From: Lachnospiraceae bacterium
GTDB taxonomy: Bacteria > Bacillota_A > Clostridia > Lachnospirales > Lachnospiraceae
Assembly (NCBI GenBank): GCA_017416055.1
Contig: JAFQDI010000132.1
Span: 1-5,043 of the forward strand
Direction: 5' to 3'
Length of the DNA stretch: 5,043 nucleotides
Below the pieces are notes generated by a model that made no database searches, was not told where the DNA came from, and saw nothing but the letters and a program-made list of their open reading frames with translations. Each line of letters opens with the position of its first letter. Position 1 is the stretch's first letter. The position numbers and the translations under genes are program-made. Shown here in pieces: positions 1-5,043 of this stretch.

Positions 1-442
1 CATCCAGAATCTCCAAATGTTTCTGTCGGTTCAGCAGTGACTGGTGTTCATGCTGGCCATGGATATCGATCAGATATCCGGTTACCGCACGAAGCTTAGA
101 CATCGTCACCGTCTCGTCATTGATCCGACACACATTGCGGCTCTCGGTGATCCGTCTGGACAGAATCAATGTTCCGTCTTCCTCAGGGTACACATCCGCT
201 TCATTGAGCAACGCGATCTTGTCCGGCTCCTCCACCACAAAAATCAGCTCGATCAATGCATAGTCTCCGTGTTTTCCAATGATGTCGCGGCTCACCTTCG
301 CACCCAACGCCGCATTTACCGCGTCGATCAGAATGGATTTACCTGCACCGGTTTCACCGGTGAGAATATTGAGGCCCGATCCGAGGTTCACATTCGCCTC
401 ATCAATCAGGGCAAAATTTTTGACATGAATGGTTGAAAGCAT
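1..442 (-). CDS. recN: DNA repair protein RecN, N-terminal part (cut by window edge)
   Basis: RecN is a cytoplasmic SMC-like ATPase that acts early in recombinational repair of DNA double-strand breaks. The first 147 residues are visible, out of roughly 550-570 usual for the family. They begin MLSTIHVKNFALIDEA, the typical RecN/SMC amino-terminal strand and the LxIxNFALID-type segment. A Walker A P-loop GETGAGKS lies at residues 29-36. The Q-loop region HGQHEHQ is at residues 128-134, followed by SLL and a HLEILD segment, which is strongly RecN-like. The coiled coil, signature motif and Walker B lie beyond the window. The ATG at 440-442 is chosen because a near-perfect GGAGGAG stands 5 bases upstream and the conserved N-terminus begins right there. 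It starts 15 bases after argR stops, so it is probably co-transcribed. No frameshift or stop is seen in the visible part. The identification is very secure. Confidence 0.96.
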   Translation of the reverse strand, partial: MLSTIHVKNFALIDEANVNLGSGLNILTGETGAGKSILIDAVNAALGAKVSRDIIGKHGDYALIELIFVVEEPDKIALLNEADVYPEEDGTLILSRRITESRNVCRINDETVTMSKLRAVTGYLIDIHGQHEHQSLLNRQKHLEILD

Positions 443-447
443 CGCTT

Positions 448-454
448 CTCCTCC
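448..454 (-). promoter_or_regulatory. Ribosome binding site of recN
   Basis: On the minus strand GGAGGAG lies in the 15-base argR-recN gap, with a 5-base spacer (AAGCG) before the recN ATG. It is the strongest Shine-Dalgarno match in the window and fixes the recN start. Confidence 0.85.
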
Positions 455-457
455 ATC

Positions 458-910
458 TTATCCAATCAGTTTGCGCAGTTTCTCCATCACAAGTAACGTC
501 TCATCCACATTGTGGATCGCGCACATGATCACATCGTCGCCGGCGATACAACCCACGATCTCCGGAAACTGGAATTTATCCAATGCCGCAGCCACCGCCA
601 TCGCCATGCCGGGAACCGTCTTGATCACCAAAATATTTTGTGCCATCGCCATGGACAGATATCCATCCTTGAACACGCGCACATATTTTCCATCCAGCCC
701 GTCGCTTTCTTCCTGACGAAACAGCGCATATTTCTGTCTTCCGTCCGCTGCCGGAACTTTGAACAGCTTCAGCTCCTTAATGTCTCTGGACACTGTCGCC
801 TGTGTCACCTTATATCCGGATTCATTCAGCTTCTGTGCCAACTCCTCCTGCGTCTCAATCTCGTACAGGCCGATCAATTCAATAATTTTCTCGTGTCGAT
901 CAACTTTCAT
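458..910 (-). CDS. argR: Arginine repressor ArgR/AhrC
   Basis: This is the transcriptional regulator of arginine biosynthesis and catabolism. The family works as a hexamer that binds ARG-box operators with L-arginine as corepressor. At 150 aa it has the usual length. The N-terminal winged helix-turn-helix covers about residues 3-65 and includes the hallmark TQATVSRDIKEL (36-47), the recognition helix. A linker leads to the C-terminal oligomerization and arginine-binding domain (about 75-150), with NILVIKTVPGMAMAV at 92-106 and GCIAGDD at 120-126. The acidic pair D125/D126 corresponds to E. coli D128/D129, which contact arginine. The position equivalent to E. coli Q106 is M104 here, and T124 is replaced by C121; see findings. 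It lies 32 bases after nadK and 15 bases before recN. No ARG-box-like palindrome was seen in the short upstream gap, so autoregulation is not supported here. The family call is secure; the regulated genes are not visible. Confidence 0.96.
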   Translation of the reverse strand: MKVDRHEKIIELIGLYEIETQEELAQKLNESGYKVTQATVSRDIKELKLFKVPAADGRQKYALFRQEESDGLDGKYVRVFKDGYLSMAMAQNILVIKTVPGMAMAVAAALDKFQFPEIVGCIAGDDVIMCAIHNVDETLLVMEKLRKLIG

Positions 911-921
911 CTCTTTACGCG

Positions 922-931
922 CCCTTCTCCT
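922..931 (-). promoter_or_regulatory. Candidate ribosome binding site of argR, unusually distant
   Basis: On the minus strand the nadK-argR gap contains AGGAGAAGGG. Its AGGAG part (927-931) ends 16 bases before the argR ATG, further than normal. The AAGGG part (922-926) ends 11 bases before it and could pair as the 5' half of the consensus. A weak AAAGAG (911-916) directly abuts the ATG. No in-frame ATG, GTG or TTG lies between the purine stretch and the ATG at 908-910, so that start is kept. Confidence 0.5.
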
Positions 932-942
932 GATTGGTTTTC

Positions 943-1830
943 CTACTCTCCGGACATCTTGTTCCGCAAAATCTCCAGAAAGCTTTCTTTACTCAGTGTC
1001 ATAATCTTCGTTTTTTTCTCTGATTTACGTATCTTTATCCGATCGTTATCCTGCACCTCGACCACACATCCGTTTCCGTCAAACGCAGCCAGTGCCCCTG
1101 CTGCTCCGGTTTTCGTCAAGGTGATCTCCACCTCCGCCGTATCCGCGAACACGATGCTTCGATTGATCATAGAGTGCGGTGAGATCGGTGTCATCAGCAT
1201 CATCGATGAATCCGGCTCAAGAATCGGACCTCCTGCAGACAGATTGTAGCCGGTGGATCCGGTAGGTGTGGAAAGGATCACTCCGTCCGCCGCGTAGCTG
1301 TTTAAGAATTTGCCGTTGACCTCCACGGTGAAGCGGATCACGTTGAGCGCACCGCCTCGTCCCAAAACCACCTCGTTCAGCGCAATGTTTTCCTCGATCA
1401 CCTGACCGTCACGGATCAGGGTTCCCGCGACCATCATACGCTCCTGAACAACCATTTTGTCCTCAATCAGCGCGTCAAGACTCTCCTCCACGCTCTGAAT
1501 GTCCAGTTCTGCCAAATAGCCCAAGGTGCCTAGGTTTACCCCAATAAACGGAATCGCCAAATCAGCCAGGTCTCTGGCTGCCTGAATCAGCGTTCCGTCT
1601 CCGCCCAATACGATCACGCACTGGGTCTTCTCAGGCACCTGTGCCGGATCTGTGTATTTGTAGGATCTCGTCTGTCCACTCGCCGTACAGCCTTTTTCTC
1701 CGGACAATTCACAGAACGGTTTCCGCACTTTATAGACACAGCCTCTCTCTTCCAGATATGTTCTTATTCTTTTCGTCGCTTCGCCCTTTGGATCTTTGTC
1801 CTCATTGGGCACCAGAAAAAAGTATTTCAT
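943..1830 (-). CDS. nadK: NAD kinase (ATP/polyphosphate-NAD kinase family)
   Basis: It phosphorylates NAD+ to NADP+ in the cytoplasm and sets the NADP(H) supply for biosynthesis. The family signature GGDGT is at residues 76-80, with the catalytic aspartate D78. NLGTLGYLAE follows at 99-108 and the NE pair at 152-153 in a substrate-binding segment. The glycine-rich second motif STPTGSTGYNLSAGGP spans 187-202. Then come the C-terminal segment TPISPHS (214-220) and a DG pair at 251-252 of the beta-sandwich domain. At 295 aa it is slightly longer than many Gram-positive NadK proteins. The excess seems to lie between residues 36 and 62, a stretch with cysteines C40 and C48 that I do not recognise as a domain. 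The ATG at 1828-1830 is supported by GGGAG 7 bases upstream and the typical MKYFFLVPN start. It begins 19 bases after the tlyA stop. The stop is TAG at 943-945. Confidence 0.96.
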   Translation of the reverse strand: MKYFFLVPNEDKDPKGEATKRIRTYLEERGCVYKVRKPFCELSGEKGCTASGQTRSYKYTDPAQVPEKTQCVIVLGGDGTLIQAARDLADLAIPFIGVNLGTLGYLAELDIQSVEESLDALIEDKMVVQERMMVAGTLIRDGQVIEENIALNEVVLGRGGALNVIRFTVEVNGKFLNSYAADGVILSTPTGSTGYNLSAGGPILEPDSSMMLMTPISPHSMINRSIVFADTAEVEITLTKTGAAGALAAFDGNGCVVEVQDNDRIKIRKSEKKTKIMTLSKESFLEILRNKMSGE

Positions 1831-1837
1831 CGGCTTT

Positions 1838-1842
1838 CTCCC
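1838..1842 (-). promoter_or_regulatory. Ribosome binding site of nadK
   Basis: On the minus strand GGGAG sits in the 19-base tlyA-nadK gap with a 7-base spacer (AAAGCCG) to the nadK ATG. It supports the chosen start. Confidence 0.7.
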
Positions 1843-1849
1843 GCGTATC

Positions 1850-2650
1850 TCAATTCAATGTGTCGTGTGCCTTACGAACGATCATCTCCGGTTCGATTCC
1901 CTCGGCAAGCTGCGCCTGACCATCCTTTCTCAGATGAAGCAGGTACTCGATATTTCCCTCCGGTCCCTTGATCGGCGAAAACTCCAGATTCTGTGCGGAG
2001 AAGCCTAAATCTCTCGCAAACTCCAGCACCTTTACGATGACTTCCAAGTGGGTCTCCGGCTCGCGAACAACGCCCTTCTTGCCTACCTTCTCGCGACCGG
2101 CTTCGAACTGGGGCTTGATCAGGCATACCATCTCCGCTCCCTCGTTCATCAGCGCATGAACCGGTCCCAGTACCTTCGTCAGAGAGATAAAGGACACGTC
2201 GATGGAGACGAAATCGATCCCCTCTCCGATATCCTCCGGTGTCACATACCGGATGTTCGTCTTCTCCATGCAGACCACGCGTTCATCCTGCCGCAGAGAC
2301 CACGCCAGCTGTCCGTAGCCAACATCCACGGAAAACACTTTAACTGCGCCATTCTGAAGCATGCAGTCAGTGAAACCTCCTGTGGAAGCGCCCACATCCA
2401 TACAGACTTTCCCGTCCAGGGTCAAATCAAAATGGCTCATCGCCTTCTCCAGCTTCAGACCTCCGCGGCTCACATACTTAAGGGTAGGTCCCTTGATCTC
2501 GATCACCGCGTCATCTTTCACCTGTGTTCCGGCCTTGTCCTCGCGCTGTCCGCTGACAAACACATTTCCTTCCATGATCATGGCTCTCGCCTTCTCTCTG
2601 GAGGTAGCCAGTCCGCGCGAAACCAGCAGAACATCCAATCGTTCTTTCAT
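1850..2650 (-). CDS. tlyA: TlyA family rRNA 2'-O-ribose methyltransferase (hemolysin-A family)
   Basis: TlyA proteins are SAM-dependent methyltransferases that modify cytidines of 23S rRNA (C1920) and, in some subtypes, also 16S rRNA (C1409). Loss causes capreomycin resistance in mycobacteria. The 266 aa match the family length. An S4 RNA-binding domain covers about residues 3-60 (RLDVLLVSRGLATSREKARA). After a short linker (LKYV, 57-60) comes an FtsJ/RrmJ-type Rossmann methyltransferase with the SAM loop DVGASTGGFTD at 85-95, followed by DVGYGQLAWSLR (109-120). Aligning by eye with Mycobacterium tuberculosis TlyA, the K-D-K-E catalytic tetrad is intact as K66, D151, K179 and E235, each offset by three from the mycobacterial numbers. 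The ATG at 2648-2650 is 3 bases after the dxs stop, which suggests translational coupling. The older label hemolysin rests on weak evidence. Whether it methylates one or both rRNA sites cannot be decided from this sequence. Confidence 0.95.
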   Translation of the reverse strand: MKERLDVLLVSRGLATSREKARAMIMEGNVFVSGQREDKAGTQVKDDAVIEIKGPTLKYVSRGGLKLEKAMSHFDLTLDGKVCMDVGASTGGFTDCMLQNGAVKVFSVDVGYGQLAWSLRQDERVVCMEKTNIRYVTPEDIGEGIDFVSIDVSFISLTKVLGPVHALMNEGAEMVCLIKPQFEAGREKVGKKGVVREPETHLEVIVKVLEFARDLGFSAQNLEFSPIKGPEGNIEYLLHLRKDGQAQLAEGIEPEMIVRKAHDTLN

Positions 2651-2653
2651 GCT

Positions 2654-4513
2654 TTATCCTTTCAGGCGGTGCAAAATGCGCTCGGCAACGGACTCCGCGT
2701 CCATTCCCAGAGATGCCTGCAATTCCGCCACTGTACCGTGTTCTACAAACTCATCGGGCAATGCAATATTCAGACAGTCGCAGTCCTCATGCTGCTCCTT
2801 CAAAAGCCCTGTGACCTGCTGTCCGAAACCTCCGGTGATCACGTTCTCCTCCATGGTCACCAACAGACGATGATTCAGTGCGAGACGCACGATCCGTTCT
2901 CTGTCCATCGGCTTCACAAAGCGAACATTGACTACCGTAGGTTCGACACCCCGTTCTCTCAGCAACTCTGCTGCCTTGACTGCAGTTTCCACCATACTTC
3001 CTACCGCCAGGATTGCCACCTCTTTTCCGGTGAACAGCACTTCACTCTTTCCGGTTTCGAAGGGTTCCTGCCGATCTTTAAGTCCCGTCCACGCGGTTCC
3101 TCTGGGATAACGGATTGCCACCGGCCCGTCACACTTCACTGCATAGGCTAATGCGGCTTTTAACTCATATTTATTCTTCGGCGCGATCACTGTCATGCCG
3201 GGAATATTGCTGAGGTAACTCAAATCAAATGCTCCGTGATGCGTCGGTCCATCCTTGCCCACCAAACCGGCTCTGTCCACCGCAAAAATCACCGGAAGTT
3301 TCTGCAGACAAACGTCGTGAATCATCTGATCGTACGCTCTCTGCAGGAATGAGGAATAAATCGCCACCACCGGACGCAGTCCGCCAACGGCCATACCTGC
3401 AGCAAACGTCACTGCATGCTCCTCCGCTATCCCTACATCAAAGAATCGATCCGGATATCGCTTTGCAAACTTCGACAGACCGGTGCCGTCCTTCATCGCA
3501 GCTGACACCGCGACCAGTTCGGGGTACTCCTCACCAAGCTCACACATTGTCCGCGAGAATACATCTGTGTAGGACATTCCCTTCTTCTCATTCAACGGTT
3601 TTCCGGTGGGAAGATCAAACGGCTCCACCCCATGGAATCCGGACGGGTTCTTGATCGCAGGCTCATAGCCGCGTCCCTTCTCTGTCTTCACATGGATGAC
3701 GATGGGGCGATTCAACTTCACCGCACGGCCAAGCACCTCAATCAGTACACCCAAATTATGTCCGTCCACCGGACCGACATAGGTGACTTCGAAGTCCTCA
3801 AACAGATTTCTCGGCAAAATCAGATCCTTTACACCCTTCTTTGCCTTGCTGAGTACAAGATCCAGGCTCATGCCCACGCCGGACATCTTGGCCAAAGATC
3901 CTTTCAGACCATATTTTAAGTTATTATATCCGGCGTTCAGACGAATCTTTGCCAAATGATTGGAAAAACCGCCCTTGCTCTCCGAGATAGACATATTATT
4001 GTCGTTGACGATGACGATCATCTGGCTATTTAGCTCAGAGAGATTGTTCAGCGCCTCATAAGCCATGCCGCCTGACAGGGATCCGTCTCCGATCACCGCA
4101 ACGATGCGGTTTTTCTGACCCAGCAGGTCTCTAGCCTTCGCCATACCGATACCGGCCGAGATCGAGGTCGAGCTGTGACCGGTGTCAAAAGAATCGTATA
4201 CGCTCTCGTGACGTTTCGGAAACCCGCTCATGTAACCCATCTCGCGAAGATGGTCAAAACCTTTCTTTCGTCCGGTCAACACCTTATACGGATACGCCTG
4301 ATGGCCCACATCCCAGATGATCTTGTCCTCCGGCAGGTCCAGTACCTTAAGCAGTGCCAGCGTCAACTCAACAACACCGAGGCTGGAAGCCAGATGACCG
4401 CCGGTGCGGCTCACCTTGTCCAGCAGAAAATTTCGTATTTCCTGTGCAAGTGTTTCCAGCTCGCCGACAGATTTGTCCTTGATATCGGACGGCTGTTCAA
4501 TGTATTCTAACAT
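2654..4513 (-). CDS. dxs: 1-deoxy-D-xylulose-5-phosphate synthase
   Basis: This enzyme condenses pyruvate and glyceraldehyde 3-phosphate, with loss of CO2, to DXP. That is the first step of the MEP isoprenoid pathway and a precursor route to thiamine and pyridoxal. At 619 aa it has the full family length. The thiamine-diphosphate domain shows HLASSLGVVEL from H40, WDVGHQAYPYK (67-77, H71), FDTGHSSTSIS (109-119, H113) and GDGSLSGG (142-149). The last begins the GDG...N metal/ThDP motif, completed by NDNN at 170-173. The transketolase pyrimidine-binding domain has GIAEEHAV (361-368, with the catalytic Glu in the EEH), YSSFLQRAYDQ (386-396) and DRAGLVGKDGPTHHG (413-427). A transketolase C-terminal domain follows (about 490-619). 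All expected active-site residues that I can check are present. It starts 12 bases after ispA, so two consecutive isoprenoid genes sit together. The ATG at 4511-4513 is supported by a Shine-Dalgarno sequence and by the family-typical start. Confidence 0.98.
   Translation of the reverse strand: MLEYIEQPSDIKDKSVGELETLAQEIRNFLLDKVSRTGGHLASSLGVVELTLALLKVLDLPEDKIIWDVGHQAYPYKVLTGRKKGFDHLREMGYMSGFPKRHESVYDSFDTGHSSTSISAGIGMAKARDLLGQKNRIVAVIGDGSLSGGMAYEALNNLSELNSQMIVIVNDNNMSISESKGGFSNHLAKIRLNAGYNNLKYGLKGSLAKMSGVGMSLDLVLSKAKKGVKDLILPRNLFEDFEVTYVGPVDGHNLGVLIEVLGRAVKLNRPIVIHVKTEKGRGYEPAIKNPSGFHGVEPFDLPTGKPLNEKKGMSYTDVFSRTMCELGEEYPELVAVSAAMKDGTGLSKFAKRYPDRFFDVGIAEEHAVTFAAGMAVGGLRPVVAIYSSFLQRAYDQMIHDVCLQKLPVIFAVDRAGLVGKDGPTHHGAFDLSYLSNIPGMTVIAPKNKYELKAALAYAVKCDGPVAIRYPRGTAWTGLKDRQEPFETGKSEVLFTGKEVAILAVGSMVETAVKAAELLRERGVEPTVVNVRFVKPMDRERIVRLALNHRLLVTMEENVITGGFGQQVTGLLKEQHEDCDCLNIALPDEFVEHGTVAELQASLGMDAESVAERILHRLKG
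2657..2662 (-). promoter_or_regulatory. Ribosome binding site of tlyA inside the end of dxs
   Basis: On the minus strand AAAGGA is formed by the last two sense codons of dxs (Lys-Gly). It is followed by the dxs TAA and then AGC, giving a 6-base spacer to the tlyA ATG. Ribosomes finishing dxs would sit on this site, so translation of the two genes is probably coupled. Confidence 0.75.
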
Positions 4514-4521
4514 GATATTCT

Positions 4522-4527
4522 TCCTTT
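4522..4527 (-). promoter_or_regulatory. Ribosome binding site of dxs overlapping the ispA stop
   Basis: On the minus strand the ispA stop TAA runs into AGGA, giving TAAAGGA, with 8 bases (AGAATATC) to the dxs ATG. The overlap with the stop codon suggests coupled translation of ispA and dxs. Confidence 0.75.
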
Positions 4528-5043
4528 ACTTCAAGCGATTAACCAGCGAAAGGATCAATTCCTCCAGAAATGCATTTTCGCCGTGAATCGCGTGCATCGC
4601 AGAAACCGCCTCCTCAGACAGTTCTTTCACCTTCTGTCTGGCCGCCTCAAGGCCATGCAGCGTAACGTAAGTGGTTTTCTGATTCTTTTCATCACTCAAT
4701 ACCGGTTTACCCAGTTCCTCGGTGGTACTGGTTACATCCAGAATGTCATCCTGGATCTGGAAAGCCAGCCCGACCTTCAACGCCACACTTCCGGCCAGCT
4801 TTACCGTGTCGTCATCTGCCCCCGCTAAGACCGCACCGATCATCATCGCAGCCTCCAAAAGTGCTCCTGTCTTCAACGCATAGATAAACTTAAGTTTGTT
4901 CTCCGGCACCGGTTTTCCGGTCAGTTCCACATCTACAGTTTGGCCGCCGATCATCCCGTAAATACCGGTTTTTTCTGCCAAAATACTGACTGCTCTCACC
5001 ACGCGCTCCGGATAAGCCGTCCAGTGCAATGCTCTGGTTGCGG
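4526..5043 (-). CDS. ispA: Polyprenyl synthetase, farnesyl/geranyl diphosphate synthase type, C-terminal part (cut by window edge)
   Basis: It belongs to the all-trans prenyltransferases that join isopentenyl diphosphate to dimethylallyl or geranyl diphosphate, most likely giving farnesyl diphosphate. The last 171 residues are visible and the frame stays open to the window edge. About 120 N-terminal residues are missing, including the first aspartate-rich DDxxD motif. In visible-fragment numbering, GMIGGQ is at 29-34 and the KT pair of KTGALL at 57-58. The second aspartate-rich motif QIQDDILDVT is at 95-104. A D-x4-K-x-TY segment (D117, K122, Y125) follows and matches the IspA substrate-binding lysine region. 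The true start lies off the window: an internal TTG at 5027-5029 only looks like a start, because coding sequence ATRA precedes it. The position directly before dxs is typical of Firmicutes ispA. Chain length (C15 versus C10 or C20) cannot be judged without the first aspartate motif. Confidence 0.93.
   Translation of the reverse strand, partial: ATRALHWTAYPERVVRAVSILAEKTGIYGMIGGQTVDVELTGKPVPENKLKFIYALKTGALLEAAMMIGAVLAGADDDTVKLAGSVALKVGLAFQIQDDILDVTSTTEELGKPVLSDEKNQKTTYVTLHGLEAARQKVKELSEEAVSAMHAIHGENAFLEELILSLVNRLK

Larger units (their letters stand above)
1..5043 (-). other. Probable single operon ispA-dxs-tlyA-nadK-argR-recN
   Basis: Six genes are co-directional with gaps of 12, 3, 19, 32 and 15 bases. 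I see no terminator hairpin with a U-run and no clear -35/-10 pair in any gap. Two ribosome binding sites overlap the end of the preceding gene. The order matches the known conserved Firmicutes neighbourhood. Both operon ends lie outside the window, so the promoter and terminator are not visible. An internal promoter within nadK or dxs coding sequence cannot be excluded by eye. Confidence 0.8.

Noticed and set aside
61..79. Perfect 7-base inverted repeat with a 5-base loop (GGATATC/GATATCC) in recN
   Set aside because: It lies in the codons for conserved GYLIDI before the HGQHEHQ motif. Coding constraint explains it, and there is no terminator or operator context.
346..362. Perfect 7-base inverted repeat with a 3-base loop (CACCGGT/ACCGGTG) early in recN
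   Set aside because: It arises from the repeated codons for Thr-Gly in the Walker A region (TGETG). There is no U-run and it sits inside coding sequence, so a terminator or operator role is not supported.
911..942. Possible ARG-box operator or promoter before argR
   Set aside because: The 32-base gap shows no TNTGNAT-type palindrome and no -35/-10 pair; it looks only like a ribosome-binding region.
1011..1017. Run of seven A on the sense strand near the 3' end of nadK, possible slippage site
   Set aside because: The run encodes a normal Lys-Lys stretch, the heptamer is not in the frame needed for classical -1 slippage, and the zero-frame product has a normal C-terminus.
512..1249. Plus-strand open frame of 245 codons antisense to argR and nadK
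   Set aside because: It overlaps two recognised genes including their catalytic and DNA-binding motifs, and its protein shows no recognisable domain.
2048..3151. Long open frame of 367 codons on the plus strand across tlyA and dxs
   Set aside because: It lies antisense to two strongly conserved genes whose motifs are intact, crosses their junction, and its translation resembles no family. It is a codon-usage shadow.
5027..5029. TTG as a start codon giving a 167-residue ispA product
   Set aside because: The reading frame continues upstream to the window edge with plausible coding sequence, and the family needs about 120 more N-terminal residues, including the first aspartate-rich motif.

Overview
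The window is a compact block of bacterial housekeeping genes, all read on the minus strand. In transcription order (right to left) it holds the 3' part of ispA (polyprenyl/farnesyl diphosphate synthase), complete dxs (1-deoxy-D-xylulose-5-phosphate synthase), complete tlyA (rRNA 2'-O-methyltransferase), complete nadK (NAD kinase), complete argR (arginine repressor), and the 5' part of recN (DNA repair SMC-like ATPase). Gaps between genes are 12, 3, 19, 32 and 15 bases. There is no room for separate promoters or terminators in them, so this looks like one polycistronic operon. No stretch over 300 bases lacks a gene.

The order ispA-dxs-tlyA-nadK-argR-recN is a well-known conserved neighbourhood of Firmicutes, usually preceded by xseA/xseB and often followed by sporulation genes such as spoIVB and spo0A. 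Several sequence details fit a Clostridia member of intermediate GC, most likely Lachnospiraceae-like. These are the ArgR core sequence around PGMAMAV and GCIAGDD, the SDEKN..KTTYV segment of IspA, and the RecN sequence DIHGQHEHQSLL. The family-level assignment is inference from recalled homologs, not from a search.

By region: 4526-5043 ispA (5' end off the window); 2654-4513 dxs; 1850-2650 tlyA; 943-1830 nadK; 458-910 argR; 1-442 recN (3' end off the window). Dxs makes DXP, which feeds the MEP pathway. IspA condenses the resulting C5 units into longer prenyl diphosphates. NadK supplies NADP(H), which the MEP pathway also uses. TlyA modifies ribosomal RNA, ArgR controls arginine metabolism, and RecN acts in double-strand break repair. 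The last three have no direct biochemical link to isoprenoid synthesis; their linkage is conserved synteny.

I found no convincing undescribed system, mobile element, CRISPR array, RNA gene or riboswitch. The observations most worth a second look are small: changed residues at the expected arginine-contact positions of ArgR, a poorly placed ribosome binding site for argR, a cysteine-bearing segment near the NadK N-terminus, and a variant TlyA interdomain linker.
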